In this document: positions 21,701-32,170 of the stretch, piece after piece
Layout: every line of letters starts with the position of its first letter
Numbering within the stretch: position 1 is the stretch's first letter
Assembly (NCBI GenBank): GCA_963978545.1
Contig: OZ021730.1
Location: 11,291,796 to 11,355,795, forward strand
DNA: 64,000 nt
Origin: Linyphia triangularis
Lineage: Eukaryota; Arthropoda; Arachnida; Araneae; Linyphiidae
Direction of reading: 5' to 3'
Translations under genes and position numbers: made by a program
Notes under the pieces: model-generated
What the model saw: only the letters and a program-made list of their open reading frames with translations
What the model was told of the DNA's origin: nothing
Databases searched by the model: none

Positions 21701-23936
21701 TGACGACACTTTATCTTGTGCAGTTAAAGATTTTGATTGTGAAGGAGTTCTGACTAAACGGAAAGTACTATCCGTATCTAGCAGCATATTTGATCCTATT
21801 GGTTATACAAGTCCTGTGATGCTTATATGTAAAATAATTTTACAAAAAACGTGGACACTGAGACTATCTTGGGATACTGAGTTACCTGAAGATATTTCAA
21901 AGGACTTTAGAAAATGGCTGAAGACTTTATCAAAGCTACAAGAAATAAGAGTTCCAAGATGTCTTCTAAACACTAGAAAGAAAGTGATGCAATTACATGT
22001 GTTTTGTGATGCGTCACAAAATGCTTATGCAACCTGTATATTTTTGAGATCTGAAACTGAAGACCAAATTGAATGTTCATTAGTTCAAGCTCGTAGTCGA
22101 GTTGCCCCTTTAAAGAAGATTTCAATACCAAGATTAGAACTGCTATCTTGTCTTATAGGAGCCAGGCTAGCGCACAATGTTATTGTTGATCTTGGTTATG
22201 AAGATATGCCTATTATCTACTGGTCAGACTCTGCAAATTGTTTGTATTGGATAAAACGGAATGGAAATTGGAGCACTTTTGTCATGAATAGAGTTCAGGA
22301 AATTAGAAGATTAACCAGCTCTAACAACTGGAGACATGTCGCTGGAGTTGCAAATCCAGCTGATCTACCATCTCGAGGTTGTTTTGCGGAGAAGTTACTC
22401 CAGTTGAAATGGTGGGAGGGACCTCAATGGTTGCGAAAAGCGGAAGATGAATGGCCCACCTCAGATGCTTTTCCAAATATGGACGTAATAACAGCGGAGA
22501 AGAAGAAGACGATTGTTGCTGCTACAAATACCAGCACAGAAAAATTCGAATACTTCTCACGAATATCCTCATTCAGAAAGATCACCAGGGTCATGGCATG
22601 GATTATACGTTTTGTCAAAAATTGCAAGAGATCAGATGAAAGGGTTGCCTGGGAACTGTTAGTAGATGAAGTGAAGTATGCAGAAACAGTTATTTGGAGA
22701 CAAGTTCAGAAAGAGAGCTTTGAAGACGATCAAACCTTTAACTTCCAGACGTATTTGGACACAGATGGTCTATTAAAAGTAAAATCAAGGATATCCATGA
22801 GAGAAGACCTCGAAGCTTTTAAATATCCAGTGCTTTTACCTTCGAAACATCAACTGGTAGAGAAACTTATTTTTGAAGTGCATGTTGGCAATTGCCACGC
22901 AGGAGTTCAAGTGATGATGACAAAGTTACGAGAGCGTTTTTGGATAATTAAGAGTAGGAAAACAATTCAACAAGTTACAAGAAAGTGCATTAGATGTGCG
23001 AGGTTTACAGCAATTCCGTTAAATGTAGATGAAGCTCCTTTGCCTGAAGATCGTGTGCGAGAAGCTCATATTTTTGAAGTGATTGGAGTCGATTTATGTG
23101 GGCCCATGCATTTGAAGGACCAAACCAAATGTTGGGCTGTCCTGTTCACTTGCGCAGTATACCGAGCTGCTCACATCGAATTAGTTACGTCTTTGACAAC
23201 TGATAGCTTCATTTTAGCTCTAAGGAGGTTTATCTCAAGAAGAGGACGACCCTCAACTATTTACTCAGACAACGGAACGAATCTAGTGGGGACATCTAAT
23301 GCATTTCAAGTTGTGAATTGGGAAAAAATACAAGAAGTTGCTGCAATCAAAAAGATTCGATGGAAATTTAATCCCCCGTCATCCCCTTGGTGGGGAGGCT
23401 TTTGGGAGAGGTTGATTGGCATGCTTAAAAGAATTCTTAGAAGAGTAATTGGCAATGCCTGTTTGCAATATGAAGAGCTATACACAGTTTTGTGCGAAGC
23501 AGAGAGTTTAGTCAACTCTAGACCATTGACTTATGTCTCTGAAGACGAGAATGATTTAGTGGTGCTATCACCATCGATGTTTTTGAACGAAATAGAAGAA
23601 ACTGGAATGGCAGACCTTGATGAAGTAGATGCAAAGAGGCTGAATAGAAGATTCGCCTACAGACTAAACCTCAGAAAGGAGTTACGGAAACGTTTTAGAA
23701 TTGAATATCTGGGGCAGTTGAGAGAACACTACAAGGTTAGAAAAGTGCAACAAGTGGAAGAGGGGGACATCGTTCTAGTGGGCGATATCAACATTAGAAA
23801 ACAAAGTTGGCCGCTAGCTAGAATTTTGGAGCTGTATCCAGGGAAAGACGGAAAGGTTCGAATTGCCAAAGTGAAAACGAATTCTGGAACATTTTTGCGA
23901 CCGCTGCAACGATTGTTCTTGAACGAACCCACTTGA
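18756..23936 (+). CDS. BEL/Pao Gag-Pol polyprotein, intact
   Basis: 1726 residues in one frame. The N-terminus has a charged coiled coil with three near-identical 11-residue repeats (QEEKEFELRKA). A DUF1759-type Gag follows, then zinc knuckles CFKCLRSNHHARSC and CSKCGRGHNTVMC. The protease has MIDTGSQRSY near residue 508. Reverse transcriptase has the YVDN variant typical of BEL near residue 920. RNase H has VFCDASQNAYATC near 1085. Integrase shows its zinc region (HVGNCHAGVQ, CIRC), DLCGPM and DNGTN, and a DUF5641-like C-terminus follows. The start at 18756 is the first ATG after the primer site. No lesion is seen, so the element may be competent. Confidence 0.95.
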   Translation: MEMIFKVKGLKKEDLKSVAEDLGEIISPEMNISDIRTRILENQAAKDDPELIKELLTTAVTERKTQFELRNAQEEKEFELRKAQEEKEFELRKAQEEKEFELEKQKMEVKKAIDLAKQENELKIELARMQVANPNLVNVQAVPNDDFNSKRRFTLPKLEFRKFGGDIKEWLPFWGQFCNIHNDEDIAAEDKFQYLVQATVAGSRAREVIDSFPPSGENYFKAVDCLKTRFGKEDLLIEVYVRELLKLIISVQTKEQPSITYLYDKLESYMRALETLGVTTDKCASILYPMVESCFPQDFLKAWNRSATSHSKTEAKERLDDLMNFLKSEVEGEERITLAMAGFGLTKDQEVKHSKRRVCENANKIPTASSLLTTDDRRLLCVFYGKSHKSHECRNAPNMPYDEKKAILIKKNLCFKCLRSNHHARSCMMVHIKCSKCGRGHNTVMCYGKRDNSNVTKVASNEETSSPVSDNNSSVLSNQTDEMDVVLQTLNVRIGNGNKEIVIRAMIDTGSQRSYATQEIIEALNIEPTKEVKIVHTLFGGKQTEEETHKGYLLSLSNLENTFKCRIEVLDQRKICNEIARVPFGDWITEMEHLNIYISDREDKRRCRDSKIHLLIGADVAGKLLTGKLHHCKSGPVAIHTKLGWTLMGKIPRAQARSENSVFSVTSLLTHNLESIWKLDLIGISESPIDKSEELLIEETVAHFQRTVRRDFDGRYEVALPWIHEKDNLANNRDVAEKRLYITKKKLENSGHSNEYGAIFQDWLSNDIIERAPEVSSKGVHYLPHRAVIKENSKSTKIRPVFDASAKKKGMLSLNDCLEKGPNMVATIPSLLIKFRLKAVAVTSDIEKAFLQIGVRETDRDFLRFLWYDEEQNIIEYRHKRVVFGVTSSPFLLNVTLNHHLENSPEELQETAQHLKSSFYVDNCIASFDNVEKMEKFVLESRVLLSSAQFNLRDWTSNAHSRVLDQTDVETTNLLGLVWNINDDTLSCAVKDFDCEGVLTKRKVLSVSSSIFDPIGYTSPVMLICKIILQKTWTLRLSWDTELPEDISKDFRKWLKTLSKLQEIRVPRCLLNTRKKVMQLHVFCDASQNAYATCIFLRSETEDQIECSLVQARSRVAPLKKISIPRLELLSCLIGARLAHNVIVDLGYEDMPIIYWSDSANCLYWIKRNGNWSTFVMNRVQEIRRLTSSNNWRHVAGVANPADLPSRGCFAEKLLQLKWWEGPQWLRKAEDEWPTSDAFPNMDVITAEKKKTIVAATNTSTEKFEYFSRISSFRKITRVMAWIIRFVKNCKRSDERVAWELLVDEVKYAETVIWRQVQKESFEDDQTFNFQTYLDTDGLLKVKSRISMREDLEAFKYPVLLPSKHQLVEKLIFEVHVGNCHAGVQVMMTKLRERFWIIKSRKTIQQVTRKCIRCARFTAIPLNVDEAPLPEDRVREAHIFEVIGVDLCGPMHLKDQTKCWAVLFTCAVYRAAHIELVTSLTTDSFILALRRFISRRGRPSTIYSDNGTNLVGTSNAFQVVNWEKIQEVAAIKKIRWKFNPPSSPWWGGFWERLIGMLKRILRRVIGNACLQYEELYTVLCEAESLVNSRPLTYVSEDENDLVVLSPSMFLNEIEETGMADLDEVDAKRLNRRFAYRLNLRKELRKRFRIEYLGQLREHYKVRKVQQVEEGDIVLVGDINIRKQSWPLARILELYPGKDGKVRIAKVKTNSGTFLRPLQRLFLNEPT

Positions 23937-24122
23937 AGTTCAGAAAACTGAACGATCTTCTTTTCAGGAAAGAGATTCACAACCTGGAACCATCGACGCA
24001 GCACGCAAAGATAACAACCTAAGACCAAGACGTGGACGACGTATAAGACTTCCAAATCGTTTGAACTTGTGAATAACTTTTATTTGACTTTTGAAGTATT
24101 TAAAAGATCAAAGGTGGAAGAA

Positions 24123-24447
24123 TGTCGGAAATAAACGAACATGTGAACTTATTTTTATTTTAATTACACCCAAGACCTTTAAGGTGTGACGTCATTTTCA
24201 CAATGAATATAAATTTGTATAATTTCAGTTTTTAGTTTAGTTTAAATGGCAACAATGATTAATGTTCTGTTGTTCTTTTTTAACTGTTTTTAGAATAAGC
24301 CATTTTTTAGTTGCCTTGTGAGAGTTGGATTAATAGAAATGTCGAATATTAAGCTCGTTAATTGTTTTTCTTAATTGAGTCTGATCTTGATCTTGACATA
24401 ACAGACTACGACACAGAAGTAGTGAAAATTAGTCGGAATTTGCGACA
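24123..24447 (+). repeat. 3' LTR of BEL/Pao element
   Basis: 325 bp, matching the 5' LTR with a handful of substitutions and one 1-base indel. Confidence 0.9.
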
Positions 24448-24990
24448 CTAGCAATATTGGAATATAACAACACTCCTAAATACAACCTCCCATCACCAGC
24501 ACAGATGTTAATGGGAAGAGCACAGAGAAATCTTTGTCCAACAAAGCTAGCAAATCTAAAACAAATCTAATCCAAGACAAATCAATTCCAATTGGAAGAA
24601 AATCAAAGAAAACAGAAAGAATATCATGATAGAACTGCTGTAGATTTGGAAAATTTGCAGGCACAACAGCCAGTTCTCATACAAATGGGACATCGTGATT
24701 GGATTCCTGGGACAGTTCTCCGACCAGATATAACCCCAAGATCTTACATTGTTAAAACACCAGCTGGAGCAGAACTAAGAAGAAACAGAGTTCACTTAAG
24801 ACCTGATCGCTCATCAAAGCAAAGTCCAGCTGATCCCAATGCTACACCTGAGATGGATAAACCCGCAGATTCAGAAAGTAAACCGGAGTCTATTACTGAT
24901 CGGACATCCATCAGTCCCTCTACTCCCAGAACTGATCGTCCAAAAAGACTGATTAAGAAATATCTAAGATTTCAGGACTTTGTTACTTAG
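24448..24990 (+). pseudogene. Gypsy element 3 Pol C-terminus, resumed after BEL insertion
   Basis: LAILEYNNTPKYNLPSPAQM resumes the integrase core directly at the insertion point. A stop follows in this frame, and the C-terminal module (24592-24990) continues in another: IPGTVLRPDITPRSYIVKTP, then RRNRVHLRPD. It ends 155 bases before the right LTR. Confidence 0.8.
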
Positions 24991-25145
24991 TTTTATTTTT
25001 TTATATTTTCCACTATTATTTACTCAAAGTTACTTGCAATTCTTAATGTAATTTAGCTAGCAATTCTTAAATTAGTAATTCATGTTTACAATTTTTTTTG
25101 TGAACCAAACGTAAATTTTAGTTTTTGTTATGAAAAGAAAGGGCA

Positions 25146-25274
25146 TGTCATATATGTTAACTGTTTCTTAACTGTAACCGCAATCGTAAATTCCCAGAGC
25201 TTGCAGGATGTTGAAAAATAAGCATGTCCGTTCATATACAAGAGTTTATTGCATCTTATGTCAACAATTCAACA
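25146..25274 (+). repeat. 3' LTR of gypsy element 3
   Basis: 129 bp, matching 14734-14863. It is followed directly by AAGCT (target duplication) and then the right end of the hAT-like element. Confidence 0.9.
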
Positions 25275-25335
25275 AAGCTGAGGGAGGGGCGTGCGCCCCC
25301 CGCGCTCCCTGGCTGGATCCGCCATTGTGCTAGAG

Positions 25336-28300
25336 TGAATTATGTACGCCAACGTTACGAATGACAATACGATGTTTATTTACATTTGAGTATTTAAATT
25401 TAGTTAAAATACTAGTGAATATATAGAGTCGAATAATAGTAGTTTTAACCCTTCTTTGCATGATTTTTTTTTTTTTTTTTTTTTAAAAATCCGGGTGATG
25501 TAATTAATGCTCTAGATTAAAGGAAAAATATTTAAAAAAATCTTGGTGTAAATAAAAATATGTATTATGTAAAAAACAATATGATGGAAATTTCCATCAT
25601 CATGCAAAGAAGGGTTAAACTGTTATAATTGAAATTATGTATTAAGCCTTAATGTATTGGTTTATATTTTAGTCATAAATTTACTCATTCAGAGTTATTA
25701 CACAACATAAGGAGAACCCAACATGAGATAGAATTTGCAGATGGATATTTTGTGCATTTTTTTTTATCAGCAAATTTTGTAGTTGTGTTTATTTTGTGTA
25801 AGAATTAACATTATGATTTCAATATTCGTTTGCACCGCAGATTTCCACTTAGCTGTCCAAATATTTTCAAGAAGTGTATTAAAAATATATAAAAAGTTGA
25901 TTCAAAGCCTTCGTCTTGATGTATTCAGTATGCTTTAATCTGACTGAACTTGTTGGTTCCATATTGGGATCATGTTATTCAATTTTTCTAATCTTTGTAG
26001 ATGTTAAATACTGACTCCTTTTATCTCTGAATGCACATCGAGTTCATGGCTAATTTTGTAAAATAAGTTGTACTGCTTGTGAATAATTTGAATTGGTTAC
26101 TTGCATTGGAAAATTTTATCCTGAATGTGAAGGAAACTAATTTGTAACTAAAAATTGTTTGTTTTTGAATGTCATTTAATGAAAAAATTATGCCATCAAT
26201 AACGAACGTTTTTTTAGTCCGAATCAGAGATAGGATAAGAAAAGAAAAAAAAAGAAAAAAATTGAAAACAATGTTAAGCCAATTAAAATTTCTCTTCTAG
26301 GTTGTGAAGAAAAAATACCAAGCATAGTGCAACTTGTCTTCATCAACTGTTACACTTGAAAGTAGTGTAATGTTAATGTAAATGGTTATTAAAAAAAACT
26401 TGCTGCAAAGTATAAGGTGAATGAAATTTTTTTTTAACACTTGGCTATTATCACTGTTTTAAGGAAGCAGAACTTTATTTGTGAAAAGGATTCCGAAATT
26501 CTTGTATTTTCGCATGTATTTTGGGAACTGATGAATGACAAAAAAAAGTCATAATGACCAACTGAGAACTCTTACCCTTCAGTTTTACTCTTCAACAAGA
26601 GTGTACAAATATACATGAGATGTCTTCGAATAGATTTTCCCCCGATTTGTCTACCATTCGAATATGCTGCAATGGCTTAGACTGCATACCAAGATTTTCA
26701 TCCGACACATTTAAACTATTATAGAAAAAAAAGGTTTTTTTCTTACTGGCTGTTCTTTAAAAATTTCTATTTGTGTTTTACATCCAACTTTTTTGTTTTT
26801 GTGAAAATTATAAAATTTGAAACATGTAAGCTACAACTTTTCACTAATGTTGCATAATACTTTATAGTTAGTTTTTTATGCAACTCAAATATTTTTATAC
26901 GTAACAATATGCTTTTATTTAGCATTGCCACCAACATTAAGTCTTTAAATGCATCTCTACTGAAATCCCTTCAGATACTTTTTCCATATTTACTTTCTAT
27001 CAGCTTTACCACATGATTATTTTCATGGTACAGCATTAGTCAGTAGTTTTTGAAACCTTCCCAGGATTGCAAACCATTCAGTATACAATATTGCGTCATG
27101 GAACTAGTTTTAAATTAGAAAAAAAAATTTAGAAGAAAAATTAAACAAAAATTTCTGTGGGAGGGGTTACATTTTATCCAAGTCCCGTAATATCCACGTA
27201 ACCTAGATCATAAATCAATGCAAATTTTTCTTTATTCAATTAAAGAAGGAGCAATATTTTTAGATGAACGGACAAATACCAATATCAGATTTATTTTATT
27301 ATATATTAATAGCATTTGAAATAAAAGGCATGTAGCACTGAAACACATTAACAGCATTTGGAAAACAGACATCCATGTTTTTAAAATTTTTAAACGATAC
27401 TTTCTTAATTGGCTTCTAAATATTGACTAACTTCGTCCTGTGATCAATTCCTCTTTTCCTTGGTTTATGTTGATAAACTTTTAACTGTAATAATGAACTC
27501 GAACGATTCTTTTCAAAATTTAAAAAAAAAAAAAAAATTATATTTATACACTCGTGAAATGTTTTTTTCTAAAAACTTATAATTCTGGTGGTATTTAATG
27601 CAAATTTAAATGTTTTTATTTAATGTATACCAATTTTACCCCACACTATACCCATTTTCATCTACATGGGGTAAAATGGGTTTAGTAAACATGCTTATAA
27701 AGTGTTTTCTCACAATTATATTTATATTACATTGAAATTGAATTGTTAAACATTTACAAGAAAATTTTAGCTGAATATAAAAAAACAGTAATTTTTTAAA
27801 CCCATGTTACCCCACCCTACATTATAAAAACTTATTTCACAGAAAAAACTAATAGTATTTACAATTTTTAATTCAACATCAAAATACAGGAACAACGGTA
27901 AGTGTCAAGGGGAAGGGGAAAGAAAGGGGGTGGGGGGACTTTGTTGGACAGGTTTTTTTGTAGTAATTATAATTTATTTAAATTATCATTAATATAAAAG
28001 AATAATATATAAGAATTTTACCGTTTGTCAAGCAAACTTACATTTATAACTCAATAGTACAAACAAAATGCTGAGAATTGTTTTAAAAACGTAGAAACCA
28101 TAAATTTTATTCGAAATGCTACATATATAAAGGTTTTAGAAATTGCAAGGGAGTATAAAACGTTACCAAGTAATTTAAAAAAAAAAAAATGATTAAACAT
28201 AATCAAAATCCATAAGTTCGAATTAGAGATTAGTAAATGTAAAATGTTCCAATATACTGAAGTCAATTACAACACGACGAAATTTTATTGCAATATACCC

Positions 28301-29096
28301 AAAAAAGGCAATTATGCAAGTAACTTAGTAACCCGTTGTTGTCAAATTTCGCCAAATTGTGATTTCGAAACAGAGATTAAATGAGAAAGATAAGAAAAAT
28401 TGTCCTAACAGTCTGTAACAATTTTAAGAATGAAGATGATTGATGAAAATTGTACATTTAAACGTTTTATGAAGTATAAAAAAAGGCATTGAAAATCACC
28501 GGAAGTTCCATTCGATTCTCATTAACCGGAAGCACGAATTCATCGGCAAATTCTTGGATGGGATGGGATTGTTATTGTTGACACAGAAACAACGTCCATA
28601 CCGCACCGAAACCATACAAATATTTCAAAGGTTTTTAAAGTAAATTTGTTTACAGAAAGAGAATAAGATATCAATTTTAAAACTATTTTATTAAATAAGG
28701 TAATAAAAACCTATCTCTTGTAAAAACTTAAGAGATTCTTAATTAGTGGCGATGAGCAATGACTGAGCGAAGACAATGAAGGATAACATGAATTAAAAAG
28801 GCGTTGCCTTATCGAATTAAGAAAAGAGCATTCTGATAAAATGTGAAAAACTGTTAAAATTACTCCTCAGGAATTACATGTGTTGTGATTTTTCAATAAA
28901 TGACAACATACTGGTTAAATTTAACTTTATAGGGCGTGACACGTTTCGGTGCTTTTCCGCAGAGCTAAAATTTGCTACTTAATATTTATTAAACTCAAAA
29001 GAAAACTATGGCTTGCTTGAACGTAGAGGTCTATGGTGAAAGCAGTAATGGATATGTATGGCTTTTTTTTTTAAGTTACTTTTTTTTTACCTCAAC
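25336..29096. other. AT-rich DNA, no gene seen
   Basis: No ORF with coding character on either strand. Long A and T runs (for example 25467-25484 and 27522-27537). Around 27638-27680 and 27800-27825 there is an inverted pair built on ACCCATTTTACCCC-like words, possibly the remains of a small inverted-repeat transposon. Confidence 0.5.
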
Positions 29097-29393
29097 CTGT
29101 TCCGGAGAGTTGGTTCTCTCACATATGTATGCGAGTTCACGAAGTCCTTTCTTTCAGCTCGGGGGTTCAACCAACCATTTATTTTGATTATTAACGTCAT
29201 CCGTAGGCTCTCGGGGGAGCCTGTAACCTGTAAACCCTAGAGACCGCGTCCCCAAGGTGGCGGATGCGGATAGGAGAATGCCTCCACTGATTTTCCAGTG
29301 GGTGGTAGAAGGGAAATAAAATACCTTCCGCGGACCAACAGGCAACAGGTAGAAGTCCAACCTCTCGAGGCAATGGCAACCCTCTCTATGACA
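29097..29393. other. GC-richer island of unknown nature
   Basis: A stretch clearly richer in G+C than its surroundings, containing GGCGGATGCGGATAGG and CCTTCCGCGGACC. Overlapping short ORFs occur in three minus-strand frames, none with a recognisable domain. It could be a fragment of a dispersed repeat, for example a LINE 5' region, but I cannot prove this. Confidence 0.3.
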
Positions 29394-30516
29394 AGTGCAA
29401 GCAGTGTTGCCAATTGGCGGGTAATTACCCGCAAACTGGGTATTTTAAAGGTTGGCGGGTATTTTGGAGGGTAATTTGAAAATGAGGGTATTTGAGGGTT
29501 TTTTCAAAAGGGGTGTATTTTTTTTTTTTTTTACTATGGAGAAGTATTTTTTCGGGTAATCTGATAATGTAAAACTTGTGTTGAAGAGACAAAATTCATT
29601 ACAATACCAGCTGGCGACGAAACACGAGAATAATTCAATTTACCCCCTACCCAGCAGTATTCGTTTTAGCTAGGTTACAACCATTTTTACGTTTCCTCTC
29701 CCTTCTTATTTACCCTCGGGAGTTTTTTCACAAAGAGACATTGGCGCCGATACTTGAATAGATTCGCGGGCTAAAACTTAACGTAACTGAAATGGTAAGG
29801 GGGTCACTTTAGCTCGAATATCCCTTTAGGTCAGTTTGGCTTCTGGCCCCTAGACCCTCGCTCCCTTCTTTTTTTGTCTCGCATGCAAAATTCGAGGAAC
29901 AGGACAAAGAACCACGGCAGGGTATTAGGTTGTACAACTGTTTCGTTTGTTAAAATACTGGTCGCGTCGTCGAAGGGGGGGGGGGGGAGGGGGATGAAAA
30001 CCGATTCTTTATTTTTTACATGATTTGTTAGGTTCGGCTCTTTTCCTTTCCATTTTTATCGAATAATTGGGATAACTTTTCAAATAATATTGAAAATTCT
30101 TCCTTACTCATTCTTTGGTTATTTGCTAACGCTTGTCATTTAAAACTTAACAGAATGAATAATAAATTACTGCAAATAATGATTTATTTTCAATTTGATT
30201 TTGTTGACTTACAGAGAGTATGCAAAAACTTTTTGTCATCTTGTTTTATTCATAAAATTATTGTAAGATTAAATGTACTTTTTCATTATTATGTACAGAT
30301 AGCCAAGAAAATTATTTAAACATGGGGCATCGACACATTATTAGTTGCTTTCCAAAAAATATTGAAATTTTTTCTTAGATATTCTGTTAATGGTTATTTG
30401 CTTACGTTTGTCATTTAAACTTAACTATATGAATGGTAAAAGACTGCAAATTATTATTTACTTTCAAATTGATTTTGTTCAAAGGAAGCTGTACAAATAG
30501 AAGAAATGCAACCAAT

Positions 30517-30685
30517 TTGGTTGGTTTATACGCTCAACGACCTATTTATATGCAATCAGGCCGGAACCTACAGCTTAACGTGGATTCCGAACCACAATGA
30601 ATCATGCTTAATCCGGAATTCGAGCCCCGCACCTTTTGGCATGCATGACCAGAGCGCTAACCACACAGCCATCAGATAGGCACCA
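30517..30685 (-). mobile_element. Probable tRNA-derived SINE, second family
   Basis: On the minus strand TGTGTGGTTAGCGCTC resembles a tRNA A box and D arm, and GGGGCTCGAATTCC a B box, 30-40 bases apart. The other end is a GGTTGGTTT-type tail, as in the first SINE family. A cloverleaf with normal anticodon arm is not convincing, so this is not called a tRNA gene. Confidence 0.45.
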
Positions 30686-31431
30686 ACTAATCTGGAAATG
30701 ATGTTGAAAATGGTAAACAAATACAAAAATAATACAATTTTAACCGCAAGATTATTATTTTTAAAAAGAGTTGTAACTTAAGAATGCAAGAAAAATACAT
30801 ATTGACGTTTAAAATGCTTTAATAACTTGATTCGGAAGTGAACATTATTTCCCTTTATTATTTCAGTTAACGACATAAGAAGCATGATGCAATCGAATAA
30901 TTTCTTTACTATATTTGTAATTTTTTTCTAACTTCTGTCATTATCGCATCACATATATTTAGCGAATTCTGTTTCATATTTAATAGTTTCAATAAAAACC
31001 GAAAACTATGTAAGTTTGTAATTGTATAAATTTACAGAGCTGACAGAAGACAAATTAAAAGTAACAAATATTTTAATAAAATAACATATTTTTAAGATTT
31101 GCTAAATTTTATTTTGCTACAATTCGACTTATAATACATGAATCGTGTATGTTAAAGAAATTGCTAATGGTGCATTTGATTTAAAGTAAGCTTTAGTTTC
31201 TTTTTGTTTTTTATTCAAACAAATTCAAATAATATTTTATTAATGGTAATTAATTTTACGTTTAAAGTAATAATTAGTTAATTAATAATTAACGTAAAAA
31301 ATAATTCATAAATTATTACATTAATAATTAACCTTAAAAAACAATGAAAATTATTAAATTAATAATTAATATTATTACTTTAATAAGAAATATATTATAT
31401 ACTTGAAATATTTAATGCTAATTAATCTCAC

Positions 31432-31450
31432 TAGGTGGCGCCACTATAAA
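31432..31450 (+). promoter_or_regulatory. CTCF-like motif (possible)
   Basis: CACTAGGTGGCGCCACT is a close match to the animal CTCF core (CCASYAGRKGGCGCC). It lies inside the second hAT-like element. Motif evidence only. Confidence 0.3.
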
Positions 31451-31483
31451 ATATGGGTTTGCGGGTATTTGAGGGTATTTTTG

Positions 31484-31914
31484 GTTGGTTGGTTGGTTGG
31501 GGTTTTATGGCGCAAGGGCTTCACTAGGGCCATGCTGCGCCAAACAGTAGTACTTCTTTTAAAAATTAAAATTCTTTAAACTTGAGATTAAAAACAATTG
31601 AACAATTAGCATTGTTAAGATGGTTAAAATTTTAAATCAAGAAATAAAAACCAACATCTTTTAAAAAAGCATAAAGATTTCGATGAGGTGGTGATGATAA
31701 AATTGTTGACAATGATGGATGATTCGCATTAAAATGTCGAAGTCTGATGGTGTTAAAAACAGGACATTCACTCAAAATATGTAAAACAGAAAAAATAACT
31801 CCACAGGAATTGCATGTGGGGGCATCTTCTGCCAGCAGAAGATGCATGTGGGTGAAACGAGTGTGGCCTATTCTTAGACGTGTCAGGAGCACTTCCCTTT
31901 TCCGCGATTGCTGT
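31484..31914 (-). mobile_element. 5'-truncated LINE (same family as the 41.9-kb element)
   Basis: Flanked by the 14-bp duplication TGAGGGTATTTTTG (31470-31483 and 31915-31928). On the minus strand it holds the C-terminus of ORF2 and the 3' UTR with GTTTGGCGCAGCATGGCCC and GCGCCATAAAACCCC. These match the 3' end of the full element at 47660-47718. Truncation at the 5' end is the normal result of incomplete target-primed reverse transcription. Confidence 0.88.
31632..31892 (-). pseudogene. LINE ORF2 C-terminal fragment
   Basis: 86 residues beginning LLTRLRIGHTRFTHMHLL. This aligns with LTRLRIGHTRLTHRHLL of the full-length element, followed by a cysteine motif (CNSCGVIFSVLHILSECP) and ending FYFLI. 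It shows that the family's ORF2 normally runs past the premature stop seen at 47373 in the other copy. Confidence 0.85.
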
Positions 31915-32170
31915 TGAGGGTATTTTTGTTTGGGTTGGAAGGTAATTTGTAAATTCAGTCTGGCAACACTGAGTGCAAGTCACACGACAACAACATCCGA
32001 TGATCCGATCCGATCTATGATGACTGATATGGATATGAAATTGTTGTTAAGGAAACGTAGCAATGTTTTCCTGTTTTCGAAGTTCTACGATTTGGATAAG
32101 TAATGAATTATCCCGATTTCTGAAAGAAAATGGATGATCAGAGGAATTTGGATTTTTAGAAGATACTCCG

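Larger units (their letters stand above)
18338..24452 (+). mobile_element. BEL/Pao LTR retrotransposon, complete
   Basis: LTRs at 18343-18666 and 24123-24447 start TGTCGGAAATAAACG and end TTTGCGACA. They are flanked by the 5-bp duplication CTAGC (18338-18342 and 24448-24452). A primer-binding site follows the left LTR and the purine-rich AAAGGTGGAAGA precedes the right LTR. By eye the two LTRs differ at several positions (about 2-3 %), so insertion is fairly recent but not brand new. It sits inside the integrase of gypsy element 3. Confidence 0.95.
14729..25279 (+). mobile_element. Gypsy element 3, degenerate, interrupted by a BEL/Pao element
   Basis: Short LTRs (14734-14863, 130 bp; 25146-25274, 129 bp) start TGTCATATATG and end CAACAATTCAACA. 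They are flanked by the 5-bp duplication AAGCT (14729-14733 and 25275-25279). A primer site TGGTGGCAGCGG follows the left LTR and a purine tract AAAAGAAAGGG precedes the right one. Coding sequence has several frameshifts and one stop, and is split at 18342/24448 by the BEL element. Confidence 0.92.
3782..25335. mobile_element. hAT-like DNA transposon, non-autonomous, filled with nested retrotransposons
   Basis: Left end CAGTGGCGGATCCAG starts at 3790. The right end at 25313-25327 is the inverted form with one mismatch (CAATGGCGGATCCAG on the minus strand). Both ends are flanked by the exact 8-bp direct repeat TGCTAGAG (3782-3789 and 25328-25335). An 8-bp target duplication with CAGTG-type termini is the hallmark of hAT elements. 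After removing the inserted retrotransposons only about 1.5 kb of native sequence is left (3790-5240, about 14703-14733 and 25280-25327). It has no transposase, so the element was non-autonomous. It has C-runs near 3943-3960 and 4908-4923. Confidence 0.7.
29394..31979. mobile_element. Second hAT-like element, non-autonomous
   Basis: Left end CAGTGTTGCCA at 29402. The right end CTGGCAACACTG finishes at 31971, the inverted form of the left end over 11 bases. Exact 8-bp flanking repeats AGTGCAAG lie at 29394-29401 and 31972-31979. Both ends also carry GGGTAATT/GGGTATTT-type subterminal repeats. No transposase is seen. It contains a LINE fragment with its own target duplication and a SINE-like segment, so it is old. 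Confidence 0.75.
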
